DNA of 12,478 bases from Betaproteobacteria bacterium UBA6910. GTDB taxonomy: Bacteria > Pseudomonadota > Gammaproteobacteria > Burkholderiales > UBA6910. Below are positions 1-5,367 of the stretch, in pieces; positions within the stretch are counted from its first letter, which is position 1, and every line of letters starts with the position of its first letter. The notes beneath the pieces are model-generated. The model was given only the letters and a program-made list of their open reading frames with translations. It made no database searches and was not told where the DNA came from. The DNA lies in the NCBI GenBank assembly GCA_002451065.1, contig DKBC01000141.1, forward strand, positions 3,889-16,366, written 5' to 3'. The position numbers were made by a program, and so were the translations under genes.

Positions 1-372
1 ATCGTATCCGTCCAGGGCCTCCAGCGCCTCCCGCAGCTTGTAGATCTTGTAGCGGGATTCCAGCTTGCCCTGGAGGGATTCCAGATCGGGATGGGAGGGC
101 ATGATGTCCAGATTCGGAAACGGTGTCGCCTGGACATACTTGCGGGGATCGTTTCCGTAAAGGCTGAAGCTCAGCGCCTCGGCAAAGAATTCCGCCAAGT
201 TGGGCGACACCCCGTCGGCGTTTGCCCCCAGCAGGTATTGGGTGGAATTGCTTTGCGGGTCCAGGTCCACGACCAGGGTGCGGGTGCCGCTTGCGGCGCC
301 GATGGCCGCCAGGTTGCAGGTAATGGTGGACTTACCCACGCCTCCCTTCTGGTTAAAGATCACTCTTTTCAC
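1..372 (-). CDS. ParA-family ATPase, N-terminal part (cut by window edge)
   Basis: This is the first 124 codons of a ParA/MinD-type P-loop ATPase; the C-terminus lies beyond the left edge. The protein opens VKRVIFNQKGGVGKSTITC, containing the deviant Walker A motif KGGVGKST (about residues 9-16) with the signature lysine of ParA ATPases. A Walker A' stretch, VVDLDPQSNST, follows at about 38-48. Such proteins use ATP-dependent dimerisation on DNA or membranes to position plasmids, chromosomes or protein complexes. The start is GTG at 372-370: a GGGAGG lies 8 nt upstream and the ATPase motif begins directly after it. No ParB partner or parS-like repeat is visible in the window, so it is treated as an orphan ParA of unknown cargo. 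It is divergent from the DUF6505-like gene. Family assignment is secure; the specific role is not. Confidence 0.9.
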   Translation of the reverse strand, partial: MKRVIFNQKGGVGKSTITCNLAAIGAASGTRTLVVDLDPQSNSTQYLLGANADGVSPNLAEFFAEALSFSLYGNDPRKYVQATPFPNLDIMPSHPDLESLQGKLESRYKIYKLREALEALDGYD

Positions 373-405
373 TTGCCGTGCCTCCCGGGATCTTTCGTGG
401 ACGAG

Positions 406-434
406 ATTAGACCACAACCGCCATGCCCAACCAA
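406..434 (-). promoter_or_regulatory. Candidate sigma70 promoter for the parA-like gene
   Basis: Read on the minus strand, TTGGTT (434-429) and TCTAAT (411-406, five of six consensus bases) are separated by 17 bp. Transcription would start near 399, giving a leader of about 26 nt that carries the GGGAGG Shine-Dalgarno. The -35 box is weak (three of six), so this is a plausible site rather than a demonstrated one. Confidence 0.35.
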
Positions 435-441
435 GGCCGGG

Positions 442-469
442 TTGCGCCCTTCGGCAAGCGGGCTACACT
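442..469 (+). promoter_or_regulatory. Weak candidate promoter for the DUF6505-like gene
   Basis: TTGCGC (442-447) and TACACT (464-469) with a 16-bp spacer lie about 30 nt before the start at 500 in the divergent spacer. Both boxes are imperfect. No strong Shine-Dalgarno precedes the ATG, so the start relies on similarity and coding pattern rather than on signals. Confidence 0.2.
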
Positions 470-499
470 AATCGTCCGACGACAAAGCAGAAGCCGTCC

Positions 500-958
500 A
501 TGAAATTCCTGAAGGCGGTGCGCCTCAGCGAGCGCGACGCCCTTTTGTTTCCCGACGACGAGTTGCTCGAAGACGGCGACTGGGTCGTATCCGGAGGATT
601 CGCCGTCTGCGATCCCTCCGCGGGAGGACATCGGCGCGCTGGATGCCGGTGCGATGCCTCGTTCGTCGGCCTTGCCAGCCGGCGCCGCTGCGGCATTGCT
701 GAAGTGGTGACCATCGACGACGTAACCTATCGCAGCCACGTGGAAACCCTGACCCGCCAATTATTCGAAGATTGGGGCGCCCCGTCCGAGGAGGCCGCCA
801 GGGCTGCCGCCGAGGAAGAGGTCGCGTACACCGCCGACCTCTCCGAAAGTTTTACCACCGGGGTTTGGATCACGGTGCAGCGGGCGGCGGGCGAAGCTGG
901 TCTGAAGGAACAATATTCAATCTTTAAGCGGCTCATGATCGGCGAACATGAGGCCTGA
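500..958 (+). CDS. DUF6505-like small protein
   Basis: This 152-residue soluble protein begins MKFLKAVRLSERDALLFPDDE and shows the pattern I associate with DUF6505: an opening MKxLxxxRL, then a DWVVSGGFAV segment, a middle 'SFVGLASRRR' segment, and a C-terminal alanine/glutamate-rich stretch (APSEEAARAAAEEEVAYTADL) followed by an amphipathic tail. There is no signal peptide or membrane segment, so it is probably cytoplasmic. The biochemical function of the family is not known to me. The ATG at 500 was chosen over a longer frame reaching back to 200 because that extension overlaps the divergent parA-like gene and its promoter and does not resemble the family. The stop overlaps the ATG of the next gene by 11 nt, which suggests translational coupling. 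The family name comes from memory of sequence patterns and should be confirmed by profile search. Confidence 0.7.
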   Translation: MKFLKAVRLSERDALLFPDDELLEDGDWVVSGGFAVCDPSAGGHRRAGCRCDASFVGLASRRRCGIAEVVTIDDVTYRSHVETLTRQLFEDWGAPSEEAARAAAEEEVAYTADLSESFTTGVWITVQRAAGEAGLKEQYSIFKRLMIGEHEA

Positions 959-1538
959 GAAAACGACGGCCGGGCGGAGGGTGCGCTTTGACGGGACTCC
1001 GGGTGACATCTGGGCCCCGCTGGCGCTGGCTTCTTGCACCGTGTTTGCCCCAGCGAGCATGGGCGCAAGCCCAAACTCCGCCCCCCGGGAATCCCCGGCC
1101 AGGGATCTCGCAGGACCACGAATCGACGTGATCGGCACCGTCGTCCGGCGGGTTGGGCACGGCCCTGACCCCTGCTTGCTGGTGGAAGTCACCGGTACGC
1201 CGCGGGCATGGCTGACGCCACCATTGCCCGCCCCGCGCCTGGTGGCGGTCTGCAGTCCCGGCGGCCTTCACGAATCCGCGGTCGCGGTCGGCGACGTCGT
1301 GCGCCTTCGGGGCAACCTTGTCCCCGCGCCGCCGAGACTTGCAGACGACGAGTTGTTGGAGGTCCCCGCGGTGGCGGGTGCCTTTGTGTCCATCGCAGGA
1401 GGGCGCAGCGGCTACGGCAACCAGCAGACTCCCGCCAACTGCGGCTTTGCAGCACCCGGGCTTCCCTACGCCGCCTTCTGCGCCTGTCGGAGCCCTTACC
1501 TAACCCCTCCCGCACTGATCATGGGCGTTGGTCCGTGA
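948..1538 (+). CDS. Unrecognised protein, possibly exported
   Basis: This 196-residue open frame starts inside the end of the DUF6505-like gene and ends at the head of the propeller lipoprotein gene. Third codon positions are mostly G or C along most of its length, while the overlapping frames give arginine-rich nonsense, so it is probably coding. I do not recognise the family. An 'LASC' (about residues 27-30) fits a lipobox, but the hydrophobic stretch before it is short and preceded by acidic residues, so lipidation is doubtful. Residues about 58-135 alternate short hydrophobic strands (VIGTVVRRV, CLLVEVTG, RLVAVCS, VGDVVRLRGNLV), reminiscent of an OB-like beta barrel. The last 40 residues are low in recognisable structure. 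A later start is possible. Its position argues for co-expression with the lipoprotein and cytochrome genes. Confidence 0.5.
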   Translation: MRPEKTTAGRRVRFDGTPGDIWAPLALASCTVFAPASMGASPNSAPRESPARDLAGPRIDVIGTVVRRVGHGPDPCLLVEVTGTPRAWLTPPLPAPRLVAVCSPGGLHESAVAVGDVVRLRGNLVPAPPRLADDELLEVPAVAGAFVSIAGGRSGYGNQQTPANCGFAAPGLPYAAFCACRSPYLTPPALIMGVGP

Positions 1539-1561
1539 AGCGGATGCTACCGCGGGTGGTG

Positions 1562-2722
1562 ATGAGCGAATTCATGAAGGGGCGCGGGCGCAGACTGTGT
1601 CGCAGGGCCCTGGGCAGAAATTCTGGGGCGGGCGCCGGACATTGGGCGAAGTTTGTCGTGGGTGTTTTCGTACTCGCCGGCTGCGCGGGTCCTGAACAGA
1701 AGCCGGCCGACGAGGCCAAGGACGCCCCTCAGCTTTACTGGCCGGCACCGCCGGACCGGCCTCGGTTCAAGTATGAATTCCGTTTGAGAAGCCCCTCGGA
1801 CATCGAAGAGACGACCGAGGAGCAGCGCCTGAAGCAGTTGCTGGCCGGCGCGCCGCCGGGCACCGAACCCGCCTTTCAGAAACCCATCGCCGTGGCGGCG
1901 CGGCAGGGCCGAATCTATGTGGCCGACACCGTGGGACGCACCATCGTGGTGTTTGATGTTCCCCGGCGCAAGGTTTTCCGGTTCGGCCTTCGCAATCCCG
2001 GCACGCTGACCAAGCCGGTGGATATCGCCATCGATGGCAAGGGTCAGGTTTATGTGGTGGACGCCACCCACCGCGGGGTATTCGTTTACGACAATCTCGG
2101 CCTGTTCATCCGGAACATCGGCGGCCCGGGGGATCTGGAACGCCCCACCGGCGTGGCCGTGGACCGGGACGGCGAGCGCATCTACGTCATCGACCGGGCC
2201 AGCAACGAAAGCGATCAGCACCGGGTGATCGCCTACGGCAAGGATGGGGAAAAGCTGTTTGACCTGGGCAAGCGCGGGCAGGGCGAAGGCGAGTTCAACG
2301 TGCCCCTGCAGGGCGCGGTGGGAAGCGACGGCACGCTCTACGTGCTGGACGCCGGAAACTTCCGGGTGCAGGCCTTTGCCCCGGATGGCCGTTTCCTGCG
2401 CGCCTTTGGCAAGGTGGGAAACCAGCTGGGAGATCTGGCGCGACCCAGAGGCGTCGCCATCGACGCCGAGGACAACCTCTATGTGACCGATGCCAATTTC
2501 GGCAATTTCCAGATTTTCAACAGGGATGGTCAGCTGCTCATGGCGGTGGGAACGCCCGGAACCGAGGATCGGCCAGCCCGCTATGGGTTGCTGAGCGGAA
2601 TCGCTGTGGACGAAACCGGCAGGGTGTACGTCGCCGACCAGCTTTTCAACAAGATCGAGGTTTTCCGCCCAGTGCCCGAGGACGAGGCCCGGAGCGTCTT
2701 GGCGGGGGAGGGCTCACCCTAG
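1562..2722 (+). CDS. Six-bladed NHL-repeat beta-propeller lipoprotein
   Basis: A basic N-terminus leads to a hydrophobic stretch and the lipobox LAGC, with the lipidated cysteine at about residue 41; +2 is Ala, so outer-membrane sorting is expected. After a short linker there are six NHL-type repeats, each with a '(K/R)P.G(I/V)A(V/I)D..G..YV.D' core: IYVADTVGRTIVVF, VYVVDATHRGVFVY, IYVIDRASN, LYVLDAGNFRVQAF, LYVTDANFGNFQIF and VYVADQLFNKIEVF. Six repeats suit one closed propeller, which typically acts as a binding or scaffold domain. The gene ends 43 nt before the pentahaem cytochrome, implying a shared transcript and a joint role at the cell surface. The start is uncertain: ATG 1562, ATG 1574, ATG 1544 and a GTG at 1535 overlapping the previous stop are all in frame. 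The frame extends back to 1208, but that part is an arginine-rich shadow of the upstream gene. Confidence 0.88.
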   Translation: MSEFMKGRGRRLCRRALGRNSGAGAGHWAKFVVGVFVLAGCAGPEQKPADEAKDAPQLYWPAPPDRPRFKYEFRLRSPSDIEETTEEQRLKQLLAGAPPGTEPAFQKPIAVAARQGRIYVADTVGRTIVVFDVPRRKVFRFGLRNPGTLTKPVDIAIDGKGQVYVVDATHRGVFVYDNLGLFIRNIGGPGDLERPTGVAVDRDGERIYVIDRASNESDQHRVIAYGKDGEKLFDLGKRGQGEGEFNVPLQGAVGSDGTLYVLDAGNFRVQAFAPDGRFLRAFGKVGNQLGDLARPRGVAIDAEDNLYVTDANFGNFQIFNRDGQLLMAVGTPGTEDRPARYGLLSGIAVDETGRVYVADQLFNKIEVFRPVPEDEARSVLAGEGSP

Positions 2723-2765
2723 GCGGGCTGCGTGTGGCACGCAAATTGCTGCGATTGCTCCTGCC

Positions 2766-3671
2766 ATGCATAGGAAGACCTTCCAAGCCAGCCGATACGC
2801 CGTTGCGTTTGCCCTGATGGTCATAACCCTGGGATGGGTTTGGGCCGGTCCCGATCGCCCCACCAAATTCACCAATCAGGGCAGCATTTCCAACACCCGG
2901 CACAACATGACCCAGCGGGTCCCGGGTCTGAACAATGCGACCATGGACCCTTCGCGCAATGACTACGGCGAGGTGTGCGTCTATTGCCACACCCCCCACG
3001 GCTCCTCGAACGTCGCGCTGCCGCTGTGGAACAGGACCATCACGAGTACCACGTACACGACGTACGACGCGCTCAACTCCTCAACCCTGACCCAGCCCGT
3101 GACCCAGCCGGGAATCAATTCCTTGGCCTGCCTGTCCTGTCATGACGGGCAAACGGCCATCGACTCCATCATCAACATGCCGGGCAGCGGGCGGTCCAAT
3201 CCCGCCCAAGCCACCACTCAGGACAACGCCTTCCTGGACACCTGGCCCGGGTCCCTGGGGGGCCATGGCGGCCTTGATTCCGGCGGCGGGGGCGTCGCCT
3301 GCCTGAGCTGCCACTCCCCGGGGAATCAACCCGCAGCAACGGATTTCACCGCGTTTTACATCGGCACGGACTTGCGGAACGATCACCCGATCGGCATTAC
3401 GTTCCCGACCAATGCAGGACCTGGAACCGAGTTCAACGAGCCGGGGACCATCCAAGGCAATCTGCGCTGGTTCGATTTCAACGGGAATGGCCGCGCCGAC
3501 AAACAGGAAGTGCGACTCTACGACACGGGAGACGGTTTCGAGGTCGAGTGCGGCACCTGCCATGACCCCCATGGGGTTCCCACGGCAGGGGCAGGCAGCA
3601 CCTTCATACCGACTTTCTTGAGGATATCGAATACGGGCAGCGGGCTTTGCCTGACTTGCCATAACAAGTAG
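2766..3671 (+). CDS. Secreted pentahaem c-type cytochrome (OmcE-like motif order)
   Basis: This 301-residue protein has a Sec signal peptide with cleavage predicted after VWA (residue 27). Five CXXCH haem c sites are visible: CVYCH (71-75), CLSCH (122-126), CLSCH (179-183), CGTCH (262-266) and CLTCH (295-299). Outside these motifs the mature chain has exactly five histidines, 46, 78, 167, 207 and 269, enough to give every haem a second axial ligand. The 'NTRHN...CHTPH...PLWNR', 'NDHPI', 'CHDPHG' and C-terminal 'LCLTCH' pattern is that of the cytochrome c3-like/doubled-CXXCH proteins used in extracellular electron transfer. A perfect EF-hand-type loop lies at 237-248. The role is electron transfer outside the inner membrane; donor and acceptor cannot be read from sequence. 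It follows the propeller lipoprotein gene by 43 nt and is followed by a strong hairpin. The Shine-Dalgarno is weak. Confidence 0.93.
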   Translation: MHRKTFQASRYAVAFALMVITLGWVWAGPDRPTKFTNQGSISNTRHNMTQRVPGLNNATMDPSRNDYGEVCVYCHTPHGSSNVALPLWNRTITSTTYTTYDALNSSTLTQPVTQPGINSLACLSCHDGQTAIDSIINMPGSGRSNPAQATTQDNAFLDTWPGSLGGHGGLDSGGGGVACLSCHSPGNQPAATDFTAFYIGTDLRNDHPIGITFPTNAGPGTEFNEPGTIQGNLRWFDFNGNGRADKQEVRLYDTGDGFEVECGTCHDPHGVPTAGAGSTFIPTFLRISNTGSGLCLTCHNK

Positions 3672-3711
3672 ACGAGCCAGGACAAGGTTCGGGTAAGGCA
3701 GCAATCAGGGA

Positions 3712-3745
3712 GGAGGCGTTTTCCCAGGAATGGGAAAACGCCTTC
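3712..3745. terminator. Long hairpin after the cytochrome gene, probable (bidirectional) terminator
   Basis: GGCGTTTTCCCA (3715-3726) and TGGGAAAACGCC (3731-3742) form a perfect 12-bp stem with a GGAA loop. It extends to 15 bp with an A-T pair, a G-T pair and a G-C pair. It sits 40 nt past the cytochrome stop and 66 nt past the end of the opposing cyclophilin-like gene, so it could end transcription from both sides. A clear T-run is missing (TTCGTCATTT follows on the plus strand), so it may instead protect the mRNA 3' end or work with Rho. Confidence 0.6.
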
Positions 3746-3749
3746 GTCA

Positions 3750-3767
3750 TTTCCTAGTACTGGGAAA
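3750..3767. repeat. Second palindrome related to the terminator hairpin
   Basis: TTTCCTAGTACTGGGAAA is palindromic apart from one T-G position and shares the TTTCCC-A ... TGGGAAA arms of the hairpin centred 30 bp away. Because the arms are alike, TTTTCCCAG (3719-3727) could also pair with CTGGGAAAA (3760-3768), giving an alternative, larger stem. Its position between two converging genes argues for a role in termination or as a protein-binding palindrome; the sequence alone does not decide. Confidence 0.4.
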
Positions 3768-3810
3768 AGAATATCCTCGGATCGCGCCGGAGCGGGCAGT
3801 CGCGGAAGCG

Positions 3811-4182
3811 TTACAGCGCCTCGACCGAGACCGGATCGCCGTCCCGAACCGAAGCCAACTGCCGCGGGTCGCCAGAGAACTTGCCCAGGACGTTGACCTT
3901 GGCCACCAGCCGGCACTCGCCGGCTTGGGATATGGGGGTTCGCCCGAAGGGCAAGGCCAAGGAGCTGCCCTCCACCCAGAAGCACACGGTCCCCGGATCA
4001 ACCACCTGCCGCGCTTCGGGCTCCAGGGACACCTTCACCGGAATGGAAAAGTACACTTCCTCGCCCCACGTGTTCGCCGACGAAGAACACGGCAGAACCG
4101 CCAGCAGTTTCCTGGCGGTGGGGGTATCGAGCAGTTCTGCTTCGAGCTGGCCCTTGGGCCAGCGGACACGGATTCGGCTCAT
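3811..4182 (-). CDS. Cyclophilin-like fold protein (TM1367/PF04126 type)
   Basis: This 123-residue cytoplasmic protein has the pattern of the small cyclophilin-like fold family first seen in TM1367: an N-terminal strand (RIRVRW), a 'TARKLLAVLPCSSSANTWGEEVYFSIPV' segment carrying the typical WG(E/D)E(I/V)YF core at about 39-45, then 'DPGTVCFWVEGSSLALPFGRTPIS' matching the G-(D/T)-(I/V)-x-(Y/F)-W ... FGPTP signature, and a final 'VNVLGKFSGDP' strand. The fold resembles cyclophilin, but prolyl isomerase activity has not, to my knowledge, been shown for this group. The gene begins 26 nt after the lytic transglycosylase stop on the same strand, so they are likely co-transcribed. No clear Shine-Dalgarno is seen at the usual distance (AGAGG is about 15 nt upstream), consistent with dependence on the upstream gene. 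Confidence 0.8.
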   Translation of the reverse strand: MSRIRVRWPKGQLEAELLDTPTARKLLAVLPCSSSANTWGEEVYFSIPVKVSLEPEARQVVDPGTVCFWVEGSSLALPFGRTPISQAGECRLVAKVNVLGKFSGDPRQLASVRDGDPVSVEAL

Positions 4183-4208
4183 GACACCATTGTAGCGCCT
4201 CTGAGCGC

Positions 4209-4919
4209 TCAGGCGCGCTCTTGCAAGGCCAACCGGTTCAGGCGCTCGTGCTCGCTCATCACCTTCCGGCTGTAGCGCAAGTTGGCATCGTCCCGGGAAC
4301 CGTTGTACATCTGGAGCGCGGCGGTCAGGTCGCCCGTGCGGTTCAGGTACTCCCGCAGGATGGCGGCCCCGACCAGCACATTGGTTTCGGGATCCAGCAC
4401 CGCCTCTTCGCCACCATGTTCCTCGAGCTTCTCCAGGTGATATTTCGGAATCACCTGCATCAGCCCCTTCGCGCCCGCGCCGCTCTCAGCGATGGGATTG
4501 AAGCGAGACTCCACCGCCACCACCGCCAGGATCAGCAGCGGATCGAGGCGGTGCCGCGTCGCGGCCTCCTGGGCCGCCGCAACCACGGTCTCCACCGCCT
4601 CGGCGGAAACCAGGAACCGCTTTGCCAGGTGGCGGGCGATGCGCTGCTGGCGGGGATCTGACACGGCGCGGGTTTCCGACCGGTCTGCAGCCTCCGGGGA
4701 TGACTGTAGAGGAGGCGATGCGGTCGCCGAAGCCTCGGCAACCTCCTCCGCGCCGGCGCTGGCTAGGGCAGTGGGACCGAACTGTCCCAGGGACTGGAAT
4801 AGCAGCACCATGCCCAGAACCGCGGCAGTGGATGCAAAGTACATCAGGTTGCGCCGCTCCTTGCGCAAGCGATGGGCAGGCACTTGTACTTCGATAAAAC
4901 GTTTCAGGAAGTTCGCCAT
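4209..4919 (-). CDS. Membrane-anchored lytic transglycosylase (SLT domain)
   Basis: This 236-residue enzyme cleaves the MurNAc-GlcNAc bond of peptidoglycan, forming 1,6-anhydroMurNAc. The start is ATG 4919, with AGGAG 10 nt upstream; an ATG 51 nt further up lacks such a site. After a basic amphipathic N-terminus there is one membrane segment (about 26-45), then an Ala/Ser/Glu-rich linker (50-90), placing the C-terminal domain in the periplasm. The SLT family-1 motifs are intact: catalytic glutamate E137 in VESRFNP, GLMQV at 152-156, and MYNG at 204-207. An 'LDPETNVLVGAAILREYL' helix follows the GLMQ block as expected. No LysM or other wall-binding domain is present. It heads an operon with the cyclophilin-like gene. 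A far-upstream TTGACA promoter would give a leader of about 230 nt with four hairpins. Confidence 0.92.
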   Translation of the reverse strand: MANFLKRFIEVQVPAHRLRKERRNLMYFASTAAVLGMVLLFQSLGQFGPTALASAGAEEVAEASATASPPLQSSPEAADRSETRAVSDPRQQRIARHLAKRFLVSAEAVETVVAAAQEAATRHRLDPLLILAVVAVESRFNPIAESGAGAKGLMQVIPKYHLEKLEEHGGEEAVLDPETNVLVGAAILREYLNRTGDLTAALQMYNGSRDDANLRYSRKVMSEHERLNRLALQERA

Positions 4920-4963
4920 TTGCTCACTCTCCTTTCGCTCCAGGGTCACCGGATCCGGGCGCG

Positions 4964-5078
4964 GGGCCACTGTGTGGCCCGCAACGCCCCGGCATTCCGG
5001 CAGCCGGTTTCAGGGAAGCCTCGCCGAGGCCGCTTCCTCCCCTCAATCTGCCGGCGAACGCCAAAGCGATACCGGCAG
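4964..5078 (-). promoter_or_regulatory. Structured 5' leader of the lytic transglycosylase operon (four hairpins)
   Basis: In minus-strand order: CTGCCGG pairs with CCGGCAG across 17 nt (5078-5048); GGAAG and CCTC arms close on GAGG and CTTCC with a small bulge (5037-5014); CCGGC pairs with GCCGG around a 9-nt loop (5007-4989); and GGGCCAC pairs perfectly with GTGGCCC around a 3-nt loop (4980-4964). The last hairpin ends 44 nt before the start codon. Four hairpins in 115 nt of leader suggest cis-regulation of translation or mRNA stability. I cannot match it to a known riboswitch core. High GC raises the chance level for hairpins, so confidence is moderate. Confidence 0.4.
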
Positions 5079-5160
5079 GTGACGCAGCCAGAATCTGCTG
5101 CTACTAAACCAGGATCAAGTTGGTAAAGTGCAGCAAATACTGCAGCGCAATATTTCGACC

Positions 5161-5189
5161 ATAGTATATATTTATCAAAATGTTGTCAA
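5161..5189 (-). promoter_or_regulatory. Candidate sigma70 promoter for the lytic transglycosylase operon
   Basis: On the minus strand a perfect TTGACA (5189-5184) is followed by either TACTAT at 17 bp (5166-5161) or the better TATACT at 15 bp (5168-5163), with an AT-rich spacer. Initiation near 5154 would give a 5' leader of about 235 nt containing the hairpins at 4964-5078. Confidence 0.4.
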
Positions 5190-5277
5190 TGCCTCGCAGG
5201 TTTATGCCGGATGGGTTTGTTGTGTCGCAGCATGCTGCTCGGGACACGCTGGGAAATGTGGCGTTGTTCCCCTTTCC

Positions 5278-5307
5278 TTGCCCGGCACGCGGCCTGCCGC
5301 CTATACT
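5278..5307 (+). promoter_or_regulatory. Sigma70-like promoter for the EF-G-like gene
   Basis: TTGCCC (5278-5283, four of six) and TATACT (5302-5307, five of six) are 18 bp apart. Initiation near 5314 would give a leader of about 54 nt, which carries AAGGAGG (5353-5359) eight nt before the ATG. Confidence 0.5.
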
Positions 5308-5367
5308 CGCCGGACCGCCGCGCCCCGGCGAGGACCAGAAAAAGACACCCCAAAGGAGGTTTTGTTC

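Larger units (their letters stand above)
4920..5367. other. Divergent 448-bp spacer between lytic transglycosylase and EF-G-like genes
   Basis: No credible gene is seen here; the open frame that enters from 5128 is an in-frame upstream extension of the EF-G-like gene. The left half (4964-5078) is GC-rich and full of hairpins on the minus strand. The middle (5110-5190) is distinctly AT-rich, with TGCAG-CAAATA-CTGCA, AATATT and a TATATATTTAT stretch. The right part carries the EF-G promoter and Shine-Dalgarno. Divergent promoters flank the AT-rich core, a natural place for shared regulation. Confidence 0.6.

Noticed and set aside
200-499. N-terminal extension of the DUF6505-like frame
   Set aside because: It overlaps the parA-like gene and its promoter on the other strand and does not look like family sequence; the family start motif is at 500.
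1208-1561. Upstream extension of the propeller lipoprotein frame
   Set aside because: It is arginine-rich and antagonistic to the better-coded 948-1538 frame; the lipoprotein signal starts only after about 1562.
4964-5110. Known riboswitch (c-di-AMP ydaO, c-di-GMP-I, cobalamin, glycine) in the lytic transglycosylase leader
   Set aside because: The conserved core sequences of these classes were looked for by eye and not found; it is kept only as an unclassified structured leader.
5129-5145. TGCAG-CAAATA-CTGCA as a polyhydroxyalkanoate (PhaR) operator
   Set aside because: The palindrome is only 5 bp per arm and no polymer storage genes are nearby; naming a regulator would be a guess.
5128-5367. 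In-frame upstream extension of the EF-G-like gene
   Set aside because: It crosses AT-rich DNA and the promoter, and the strong Shine-Dalgarno and family N-terminus place the start at 5368.
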